Positions 12,887 to 24,362 of a DNA stretch of 64,000 nucleotides are shown in pieces. Position 1 is the stretch's first letter, and each line of letters begins with the position of its first letter. Origin of the DNA: JAENVT01 sp963720775 (GTDB taxonomy: Bacteria; Actinomycetota; Acidimicrobiia; Acidimicrobiales; Ilumatobacteraceae); assembly GCA_963720775.1 (NCBI GenBank), contig CAVRGR010000006.1, positions 248,001 through 312,000 of the forward strand. Direction: 5' to 3'. Under the pieces are notes generated by a model. The model searched no databases, was not told the origin of the DNA, and worked only from the letters and a program-made list of their open reading frames with translations. Position numbers and translations under genes: made by a program.

Positions 12887-15800
12887 TGCATCGCTCGGCG
12901 CAGGGGCGCGAGCGCCTCTTCGTCGATGCTGCTCGGAAGGGCGATGGTCTCGTAGGCCTCGATGGCGATGCGCACGTGACCGGCATCATCGATCACCATC
13001 GCATCGACTCCGCGACCGTCTGCGCGTTGCGTCACGACCGCTCGCCACGTGCCAACCGCTTCCGTCACCGGGAACAGCAGCACGCGCCCGACCCGGAGCG
13101 GCAGCGCCAGGCGGCCGGTCGTGCCGAGCTCCAGGATGCCTGCTGTCTGGAAGCACAGCTCGATCAAGCGAGGCTCGACCAACAGCGGAGCGTCGGCGGG
13201 TTGCTGGTTCGCCGGCAGATCGCGAGCGAGCGAACCGATCACGCGGTCGCCGTCGCGCCATGCGGCTTCCAGAACCTGGTACGCGGGACCATGGAAGTAG
13301 ATGCGGTAGATCGCATCGGCACCGACGACTGCACCGGTCGCTTCGCCCGCGACATCCGCCGAGCGCGTCTGCGGCACCGTGCGCGTCAGCAGCACTCGAC
13401 CGGTGAAATGGGTGGTGAGCTGCTCGGGCTGGTTGGCCAGCGCCCGTCGGCCGCGCAGGCTGCAGTCGGCCACCAGGTCGGCGCCGACCAGGCGAGGGCG
13501 AGCGACCAGTTCGAGAGTACGAGGCTCGTCACGGAAGAACTTGCACGGCGCGGCGAAGGTGATGTCTTCGACAGCGGCGACGGTCCACCCATCGGCGGAG
13601 GCCGCCGCCACCTCGGCGAAGCCTTCGATGCCCATCGCACCGGGCAGCACTGGTGTGCCGTCGATGCGATGATGGTCGAGGAAGTTCTGCTCGACCGGGT
13701 CTAGGGCGACGTGCGAAGCGAGACCGTCGGCCAATGTCCAGCTGGTGAAGGCACCGAGCATCGGCCCGGCCGTCGTACCGACCGCGGCGTGAGCGGCGAC
13801 GGCATCGAGCCCGCCGTGTTCCTCGCGCTCGGCTTCCAGCATGCCGAGGCTTCCCGCCACGACAACCTCGCGGCCGGGTCCGGCGGCGATGATCTCGCGC
13901 CGCACCGCGGCGATGCCGATCTCCGGGGGCAGCATGTCGATTCCGGCGATCCCCATCATCTTCGGGATCGAACCGCGACTCGCCATTCCGATGCCGGCCC
14001 ACGCAGTCCAGTCAATGGCGATGCCCCGTGTGTCGGGGCGAGTGGTGCGGAAGCTCGACACGCTCTTGCACAACAGGTCGTTGGCGGCGCTGTAGTCGGT
14101 TTGACCTCCGTTGCCGAAGCGACCGGCAATCGAACTGAAGACGACCGCGGTGCCGAGTGGAACGTTCCCCAACCCGTGGAGCAGGTTGAACCAACCGTGG
14201 CTCTTCACGCCGAACACGAGATCGTATTCCGGCTCCGGCTTGTCGTTGAGGGTGTGGCTGATCTCCAGGCCGGCGCAGTGCAACAGCACGTCGACGCGGG
14301 CGTCGTTCTGGCGCACAGCCTCGAGAGCGGCGTCGACGGCGACGCCGTCGGTTAGGTCGACCTGATGCCAGAACGCCGTTCCGCCGGCGCGGCGAATTGC
14401 GTCGATGGCGTCGGCGGCAGCCTTCGCCCGTTCCAGGTGGGCGAGCTCGCGCTCGACGAGTGCCGGTGTTGCTCGTTGGCCGCTGGCGGTGATGCGTTGT
14501 GCCAGGTCACGCTTGAGATTCTCACGATCGACGACGAATCTTTTGAGGTCGGGATTGCTCGGGTCCGGCTCGGCGACGAGGTCGAGCAGGTGGAACGTTC
14601 CCGCGCATTCAGCCAGATCCGTGGTGATCGCCGAGACGATGCTGCCGGCGGCGCCGGTGATCACGAGCACGCTGTCGGACGTGAGTGACCTTTCGGCGCC
14701 GCCGTCGATCGCCAGTTCGTCGGCGAGGGTGACGCTCCAGCGTTGCCCATGCGCTCGACCGATCTCCACGGCTCCTGGATCGCGAAGCGTCTCATCGACG
14801 AGCAGCTCAGCGATCACAGCGGCTTGTTCGTCGCCGCCGAAGTCGACCGCTTTCACCAACGCCTCAGGGCGCTCTCGGGCGTAGGCCTTGGTGAAGCCGG
14901 TGACAGCACCACCCATCGGCGCGCTGGCCCCGGCAGCGTCGTAGCCGTGGTGGCCCCCGAGGCGGGTCGCGCTGACCAGGAAGGTCCCCCGCGGTGCAAC
15001 GTCTCCGTAGAGCTCGCGCATCGCCGCGGCAAGAAGCCTCACTCGAACGCGGAGGCATTCGTGCCACCCAGCGGAGTCGAGCGTCGCATGCGGACCTTCG
15101 TCGTCGAGGGCAGGCAGCCAGTACACACCCATCGCCGGGCCCGACCCTCGCCACGAGGCAAGCCGAGCGACGAGCGCTTCAGCCTCCGGCGCGTCGTCGA
15201 TCACCAGCGTGTCGACGCCCAGCGCTTGCAGGCGCTCGACGAGCGCGCCGGACACACCACCACGATCGGCCATCACGACCACGCGGTTGCCTGTCTGCAG
15301 CGCGACGCCGGTCGGCAGGCATTGGTCGAGCGCCGGGCGCAGCACGGTTGTGGCGACACGTCGGGGAAACCCTGCGGCGTCGGCGATCTCGATTTCGGGC
15401 TGGGATGCGGTCGCCGGGGCGGTGATCGTGGTGGCGGTGGTGGTGGTTGGTGTGTGTGGTGTGCGGTCGCGGACGAAGCCGATGACGTGGTTGATGGTGG
15501 GGTAGTCGCGGAGTTGGAGTTTGTCGTCGCGTTCGATGCCGTATTCCTGGCGGATGGTGGCGAACAGTTCGGCTTGTTTGACGGTGTCGATGCCGAGGTC
15601 TGCTTCCATGTCGAGGTCCATGGCCAGCATCTCGGCGGGATAGCCGGTCTGTTCGGCGACCAGGGCAACGATGCGCGCCGCGATCGACTCGACGGTGTCA
15701 ACCGACGGTGCCGGCGGCGCGACCGGCGCGACTGGTGCGACCGGGACGGTTGGGCCGGAGCGGTGGTGGTGGTTGGTGTGTGTGGTGTGCGGTCGCGGAC

Positions 15801-18800
15801 GAAGCCGATGACGTGGTTGATGGTGGGGTAGTCGCGGAGTTGGAGTTTGTCGTCGCGTTCGATGCCGTATTCCTGGCGGATGGTGGCGAACAGTTCGGCT
15901 TGTTTGACGGTGTCGATGCCGAGGTCTGCTTCCATGTCGAGGTCCATGGCCAGCATCTCGGCGGGATAGCCGGTCTGTTCGGCGACCAGGGCAACGATGC
16001 GCGCCGCGATCGACTCGACGGTGTCGGCGGTGTCAACCGACGGTGCCGGCGGCGCGACGGCGCGACGGCTGGTGCGACGGCTGCGGCTGGTGGGACGGTT
16101 GCGGCCGGAGCGGTGGTGGTGGTTGGTGTGTGTGGTGTGCGGTCGCGGACGAAGCCGATGACGTGGTTGATGGTGGGGTAGTCGCGGAGTTGGAGTTTGT
16201 CGTCGCGTTCGATGCCGTATTCCTGGCGGATGGTGGCGAACAGTTCGGCTTGTTTGACGGTGTCGATGCCGAGGTCTGCTTCCATGTCGAGGTCCATGGC
16301 CAGCATCTCGGCGGGATAGCCGGTCTGTTCGGCGACCAGGGCAACGATGCGCGCCGCGATCGACTCGACGGTGTCAACCGACGGTGCCGGCGGCGCGACC
16401 GGCGCGACTGGTGCGACCGGGGACGGTTGCGGCCGGAGCGGTGGTGGTGGTTGGTGTGTGTGGTGTGCGGTCGCGGACGAAGCCGATGACGTGGTTGATG
16501 GTGGGGTAGTCGCGGAGTTGGAGTTTGTCGTCGCGTTCGATGCCGTATTCCTGGCGGATGGTGGCGAACAGTTCGGCTTGTTTGACGGTGTCGATGCCGA
16601 GGTCTGCTTCCATGTCGAGGTCCATGGCCAGCATCTCGGCGGGATAGCCGGTCTGTTCGGCGACCAGGGCAACGATGCGCGCCGCGATCGACTCGACGGT
16701 GTCAACCGACGGTGCCGGCGGCGCGACGGTTGCGACTGGCTGCGGCTGGTGGGACGGTTGCGGCCGGAGCGGTGGTGGTGGTTGGTGTGTGTGGTGTGCG
16801 GTCGCGGACGAAGCCGATGACGTGGTTGATGGTGGGGTAGTCGCGGAGTTGGAGTTTGTCGTCGCGTTCGATGCCGTATTCCTGGCGGATGGTGGCGAAC
16901 AGTTCGGCTTGTTTGACGGTGTCGATGCCGAGGTCTGCTTCCATGTCGAGGTCCATGGCCAGCATCTCGGCGGGATAGCCGGTCTGTTCGGCGACCAGGG
17001 CAACGATGCGCGCCGCGATCGACTCGACGGTGTCAACCGACGGTGCCGGCGGCGCGACCGGCGCGGGCGCGACCGGCGCGACGGCCGCGACGGCAGCTTC
17101 GACCGCCGGAGTCACTGGTTGGGGTGCGATGGGCTCGACGGGAACGGGGATGATCAGCGCGGGTGGCGGCACGGTGGTGTTGGGGCCGTGATCGATCAAC
17201 CGCAGACGTCGCTGAACGACTTCCAGCTCGGCAGCGGCGTCGCCGCTGATGCGGGTGAGCCATCCAGCGAAGGTCGTCGGGTCGCTGATCCGATAGCCGT
17301 AGCCCAGCGCGTCAGGAAGGTGGCGTTCGCCATCGGGCGCAGGAACGCGCCGAATCAACGTCATCGAGATCTGTGAGCCAAAGCCGGCGGCCAGCCGGAG
17401 GGCGTAGTCCACGGGGTACGAGCCGCCCTTCGACACGTTGAGGGGACCCAGCTCCGGGTCGGGCTCGCGGAGGTTGGCAACCGGCGGGACGATCCCGGTC
17501 TCCAGCGCCTTGATCGCCACGACGTCTTCGATGCCGACAGCCATCGGATGCCCGGTGAAGCCCTTTGTGTTGGCAATGACCAGTCGGTCGGCGTCGGCAC
17601 CGAACACTCGGCGCAAGGCGAAGATCTCGGCGGAAGCACTACCGCCTCTGGCCGGTGTGTACGTCTCGTGCGACACGAACACGGTCGCAGGGGCGATGAC
17701 GTGGCGGTCGATGCCAGTGCGGGTTTCGGCACCCGCGACCAACCGTTCCATGACATCGCCCATGTGGTCGATGTCGAGCCGGGTGCCGTGAAAGGCGCTG
17801 TTCGCGGTGACGGTACCGAGCACTTCGCAGATCGGCTGCAGCCCTCGCTCGCGTGCTGCGGCGGCTTCCTCCACCACTATCGCGGCAGCGCCCATGCCGA
17901 GGATCATCCCGTGACGCCGCCGGTCGAACGGCAGGGCGGCCTCGGTGACGTCGTCGTCGGTTGCAGCCGCGCCGGTGGCCAGGAAACCTGAACCGAACCA
18001 ACCCAGGAGCTCGTCGGACGTGACATCGTCGGCAGCTATCACGACGACCCGCCGGCAGCGGCCGGCGCGGATCCAGTCCTCCGCGATCGCCACAGCTTGA
18101 GTAGTGCTGGCGCACGCCGAATTGATCTGGGTGTTGGGACCGCGTGCGCCGATCAGGTCGGCGAACTGTGAGTGGCCCATCGACAGGACGCGCAGCAGGA
18201 AGCGACGGTTGAAGCCGTACGGCTCGTCGTCGATGAGCTTGCCGAGATCGTGCAGCCGTCGGTCGATCTCCTTGACCGCGATGTCGGTTCCGTCGACGTC
18301 GACCAGCCGGGCGCGGATGGCGAGCAGCTCGGCTCGTTCCTCGCGGCGGGTTTGGTCGGTTGCGAACGCGTGCGTTTCCGAGGCGAACTCCTCGATCCCT
18401 GGGAACGCGGAGGCGAAGATCACGCCGGTTTCGTCGCGCAACGCGTCGGGCAGACCCCATCGCTCGGGCAGGTGCGTGCCGAGGTGGGTCGTCTTGTAGC
18501 GCATGACCAGCGGAATGCCGGCATCTCGCAGCGCGTCGATGCCGGCTGCGATCGCCAGCTGTGTGTTGCGACCGTAGGCGGCAACGCGGTCGGCGTCGAC
18601 GCCGAACTCGGCGCTGAGGTCGAACTCACCGGCGCGGGCAGCGAGCTTGAGCACGTCGTTCTGGCTGTCGATCGTCTGGAACGACGCGCCGTCGTCGCTC
18701 TTGACCAGCCGTGTGATGCGGTGCTCGAGCATCTCGTTGCGGATGCGCGTCGGGATCAGATCGATGAACTGCTCACCGTTGAGGAGCAGACCGAGGTTGC

Positions 18801-21773
18801 CGTCGTCGAAGACGCGGTCGGTGCCAGGAGTGCCGAGCGCCGCGCCGGTGATGACGACCGGCTCGTCGACGCCGTGCGCTCGGCCGAGTGGGCTGAGCGT
18901 CTCCGTTGCCGTGGAGGCCGGTGCCTCGATGACGGGTGCCTCGATGGCCGGTGCCTCGATGGCCGCTGCGATGTCGCGGCTGGTTCCCAGGCCTGCGGCG
19001 TACAGGCCGCACAACGCCTGGTTGAAGCTCACGGTGTCACCGAGCTTGGGGTGATTGGTGGCGAGAGTGACGATGTTGTCGTCGTCGCCGAGCACATCGG
19101 CGGCGAAGCCGCGCAGCGCCCACTTCGGACCGACCTCGACGAACACCGTCGCGCCTGCCTCGGCGAGGCGATGGAGCCCGCCGACGAACTGCACCGGTGA
19201 AGCCACTTGGCGTGCCAGCAGGTCGAGAACTTCGCCTGCCGTGCCTGGACCGGTCGGATAGAAATCGCCGGTGACGTTGGAGATGATCGGCAGAACGGGT
19301 GGCCGCAACTCCAGGCGTTCGAGCGTGCGGCGCAGCGGCTCGCTCGCCGGGGCCACGATCGAGGTGTGAAACGCGTGGCTCACCGGTAGCCGTGCGGTGG
19401 CGAGTCCTTGGTCGTTGCATGCCTTCTCGGCGGCGATCACCGCATCGGACGCGCCACCGATCACTGATTGACTGTTGGAGTTGACGTTGGCCACGACCAC
19501 GTTGCCGTCGATCGAGGCGACCAGTTCCTCGACGGTCTTCAACGGCCCCATGACTGCGACCATCAGTCCGTTGTCTTCGATGGTCAGGCTCGCCATCTCG
19601 TGACCGCGGGCGCTCACGGCCTCGAGCGCAGCCTGGAACGACAGCATTCCCGCGGCAACGAGAGCGGCGTACTCGCCGAGGCTGTGGCCCATGACCATGT
19701 CTGGCGTCACCCCGTACTCGCCGAGCAGACGGGTGAGGGCGATGTCGACGGTGAGCACAGCAGGTTGGGTGATCTCCGTGCGGCGCAGCTCGTCCTCGGC
19801 TTCGGCGACGCGCTCCGGCGACGCCGGATCGACGAAGATCACGTCGGTCAGTGCACGATGCAACAACGGAGTCATCACGTCGTCGGCTTCGGCAAACGTG
19901 GAAGCAACCACCGGCTCAGTGGCGCGCAGTCCGGCAGTCATGTTGACGTACTGCGATCCCTGACCGCTGTAGAGGAACGCCACCTTGCCGGCCTGGCCAC
20001 TGCCGCGGAAGATCCCGCGACCCTGGAGCAGCTTCCAGGCCCTTCCACCTCGAGCCAGGGCGTCGAGGGCGGCTTGGGCCTTGGTAGCCAGATCGGCTGC
20101 ATCGCCGTAGTCGATGGCGATTCGTTCGGGCGCGGCCAGGGCGGCGGCCGTGGGTGCTTCGATCGGCGGCGCCGTGCCCGCGGAGGCGGCGGCTTGCACC
20201 GTGCGCAGCTGATCGCCGAGCTCCGCTTCGGTCGCCGCGCCGAGGAGCAACGCCCCACGCTGTGGGGGCTTTGCGCTGCTCGTCACCTCGGCGGTCGCAC
20301 GGTTCGAACCAAAGTCGGCGCCAACCGCGACGACACGCGGCCGATCGCTGGGGATGTGGCCGGGAACGTATTCCTCCATCACCACGTGGAAGTTCGTACC
20401 GCCGAAGCCGAATGCGCTCACGCCGGCGCAGCGCACCTGTCCGGTGGGCACCTTCCACTCGGTGAGGTCGGTGTTCACGTGGAACGGCGACTTCTCCCAG
20501 TCGATGTTCGGATTCGGATTGCGGAAGCCGAGGCTGGGCGGAATCGTCTTGGCGTGCAGAGCGAGGGTGGCCTTGAGCAGACCGGCAGCTCCGGCGGCGG
20601 CCTTCAGGTGACCCAGGTTTGACTTCACCGACCCGAGGGCGATCGAACCGGCGGCGATGTCGGCCGACCCAAAAGCGTCGGCGATGCTGGTGACCTCCAC
20701 GACGTCACCGACTCGTGTCGACGTGCCGTGTGCCTCGACCAGTGAGCACGTTGCCGGCGAGAGTCCGGCGTTGCGCCAGGCTCGCTCCACGGCGAGCCGC
20801 TGGCCGACTGGGTTCGGCGCTGTGATGCCCTTGCCGCGGCCATCGCTGGCACCGCCGATGCCGCGCACGACCGCGTAGATCCGGTCGCCGGCGCGCTCCG
20901 CGTCGGCCAGCCGCTTGAGGACGAACAACGCCGCGCCCTCGCCCATCACGAATCCGTCCGCACCCTCGTCGAACGGACGGGTGCCGGTAGCGGAGAGCGC
21001 TCCGATCTTGCAGAACTTGACGAAGGTCGACGGGCCCATGTTGCGGTCGATGCCACCGCTGATCGCCACATCGAACTCGCCGGCGGAGAGGCCGGCAATC
21101 GAGGCGTCGAAGGCGGCCATTGCCGACGCGCACGCGGCGTCGACGATGAAGTTGGGGCCGTGGAGGTCGAACAGGTTGGCAATGCGCCCGGCGATGCAGT
21201 TCCCCAGCTCGCCGGGCATCGTGTCTTCGGTGATGTCGGGCGTGAGGCGATCGAGACGAGTGTGGAAGTCGGCAAGGATCGCGGCGCGGACATCTGCCGG
21301 CAACTTGACGAACGACGGCGACTCGTCGAGCTCGCGGGCCAACTCCGGATAGGCGATGCGCAGCGCCGTCTGGTAGTGCTTCTCGCCTCCCATCGCGTTG
21401 CCCAGGATGACTGCCGTGTGCTCGGTGTCGATGGTCCGCTCTGGCCATCCGTAGTCGACGAGCGCAGCATGAGTGCAGGCGACGGCCCACTTCTGGGCGT
21501 CATCCATGGAGTCGCCGACCTTCGGCGGGATCGGGAAGTGCCACTGCATCGGTTCCCACTCCCACTCGCGTACCCAACCGCCGATCTTGGAGTAGGTCTT
21601 GCCGGGCGCCTTGTGATCGTCGTCGAAGTACAGGTCGGAATCCCAGCGGTCCGCTTGCACCTCGCTGATCGAGTAGCGACCCTCTTGGATGTTGTTCCAG
21701 AACGTGGCGACGTCGGGTGCGTCGGGAAGGATTGCCCCTACCCCGACGATGGCGATGGGTGCTGCGTGTGTGC

Positions 21774-21777
<4 letters not shown>
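12883..21777 (-). CDS. PfaA-like iterative polyketide/lipid synthase, KS-AT-KS-ACPx5-KR-DH
   Basis: Start MSTHAAPIAI overlaps the preceding dehydrogenase stop by ATGA. KS1 (about 5-470) has Cys216 in VDAACASAM, His350 in EAHGTST and His390 in KSNLGH. AT (about 595-900) has GQGSQ, Ser699 in GHSLGE and HAFH at 801-804, a malonyl-type signature. KS2 (about 970-1480) keeps Cys1222 (SACAST), His1370 (VSHETYT) and His1410 (TKGFTGH). Five carrier domains follow (about 1580-2100), each with DLGIDTVKQAEL. KR (about 2369-2610) has TGAAGS and the Ser/Tyr/Asn set SSIAGRFG..DYSAAN, with a PfaA-like long insertion. DH (about 2690-2960) has HRIDGTPVLPG; its usual Asp is Glu (IELCFQ). No enoylreductase or thioesterase is seen. 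One single-base indel lies in each of the four inter-ACP linkers (two minus, two plus, net zero), so the flanks share a frame; reconciling them gives about 2,964 residues. Confidence 0.8.
15435..17058 (-). repeat. Five tandem near-identical acyl-carrier-protein repeats
   Basis: Five copies of a roughly 289-298-base unit lie at 15435-15723, 15761-16058, 16111-16399, 16439-16727 and 16770-17058. Read by eye, the carrier-domain cores are essentially identical in DNA; copy 2 has a 9-base duplication (GTGTCGGCG). Linkers of 37-52 bases are rich in Ala, Pro and Val codons and vary. Spacing between equivalent bases is 326, 350, 328 and 331, none a multiple of three, although first to last is 1335 (445 codons). 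Each core encodes one phosphopantetheine-type carrier domain with Thr at the attachment position. Such identity implies recent amplification or gene conversion. Confidence 0.95.
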
Positions 21778-23438
<1,661 letters not shown>

Positions 23439-23478
23439 AGCTTCCCCTCTCGCGTCGAAGGCACTCCGACGGCTGCTC

Positions 23479-23568
23479 GGGCCCTAGGTCCGAACGTACG
23501 GAAGTTCCCGCCCGATCGTCAGGGCCGATTGACCCGAAAGCGTCGGGAATTCATGGGCCCTCGGTCCG
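23479..23568. promoter_or_regulatory. Direct repeats in the divergent synthase/PPTase promoter region
   Basis: GGGCCCTAGGTCCG at 23479-23492 is repeated as GGGCCCTCGGTCCG at 23555-23568, 13 of 14 bases identical and 76 bases apart. Each contains the palindrome GGGCCC. They lie in the 150-base gap between the divergent dehydrogenase-synthase-carboxylase operon and the phosphopantetheinyl transferase, where a shared regulator could act. No clear -10/-35 pair was identified. Confidence 0.4.
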
Positions 23569-23588
23569 CCTGTGCGAAGCTTGATCCG

Positions 23589-24353
23589 ATGCTCACGTGG
23601 CACTCGCTCGGCGAGCGCGACCTGCCCGACTCCAGCGACTGGCTGGCTGCCGGCGAAGTCGACCGAATGGCGACGATGCGCTTCACGAAGCGACGCGGCG
23701 AATGGTTGCTGGCCAGGTGGACCGCGAAGCAGACGCTGGCGGCTCAGCTCGGCCTGGGGGGCGATGCCGCCTCGCTGGCCGCCATCGAGATCCGCACGAT
23801 CATCGGCGGCGCGGCCCAGGGTGCGCCGGAGGTGTTCGTCGACGGCGTTCGACGCGAGATCGGCATCTCACTGACCGACCGGGCCGACTGGGCCGTGTGC
23901 ATGGTCGGCGCCGTCGACGAGCTCGGCTGCGACCTCGAACTGGTCGAGCCGCGCTCCAGGCAGTTCGTGAGCGACTTCCTCACCCCTCTCGAGCAAGCCG
24001 CCGTCGCCGATGCCGCGGTCGAGGGGTCGGGCGACGCGATCGCCAACCTCATCTGGTCGGCCAAGGAGAGCGCCCTGAAGGTGCTGCGCACCGGTCTGCG
24101 CCGCGACACTCGATCTGTCGAGGTCTCCCTGCTGTCGGACCTGCCGGTCGATGGCTGGCAGCGCCTCGTGGTGCGCACCGAGGAAGGTCGCGACCTACCC
24201 GGTTGGTGGCGGAAGTACGGCGAGTTCTTGCTGACCGTCGTAGCGGGCGTCGCGGTGCCCCCTCCACGTCCGCTCGTCGACCCACCCGGCCTTGCCACTG
24301 CCAAGCCCTCGCACTCGTGGCTCACCTCACCTCTTGTCGATCGGGGTGGCTGA
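23589..24353 (+). CDS. 4'-phosphopantetheinyl transferase, Sfp type
   Basis: A 254-residue protein with the Sfp-superfamily signatures: GCDLELVEPRS (Mg-binding Asp and Glu of the GxDxE motif) and IWSAKESALKVLRTGLR (the W-x-x-K-E-x-x-x-K motif). These enzymes move phosphopantetheine from CoA onto a carrier-domain Ser. It is divergent from the synthase operon and is the obvious candidate to activate its five carrier domains. Start ATG (MLTWHSLGER) is selected because similarity starts there; the frame stays open far upstream but runs antisense to the dehydrogenase. Whether it can modify the Thr found in these carriers is an open question. Confidence 0.88.
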   Translation: MLTWHSLGERDLPDSSDWLAAGEVDRMATMRFTKRRGEWLLARWTAKQTLAAQLGLGGDAASLAAIEIRTIIGGAAQGAPEVFVDGVRREIGISLTDRADWAVCMVGAVDELGCDLELVEPRSRQFVSDFLTPLEQAAVADAAVEGSGDAIANLIWSAKESALKVLRTGLRRDTRSVEVSLLSDLPVDGWQRLVVRTEEGRDLPGWWRKYGEFLLTVVAGVAVPPPRPLVDPPGLATAKPSHSWLTSPLVDRGG

Positions 24354-24362
24354 CCGAGCAGA

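Noticed and set aside
15435..17058. Regularly spaced repeats that could suggest CRISPR or a satellite
   Set aside because: Units are about 290 bases, coding, and translate to acyl carrier domains; spacers are short coding linkers.
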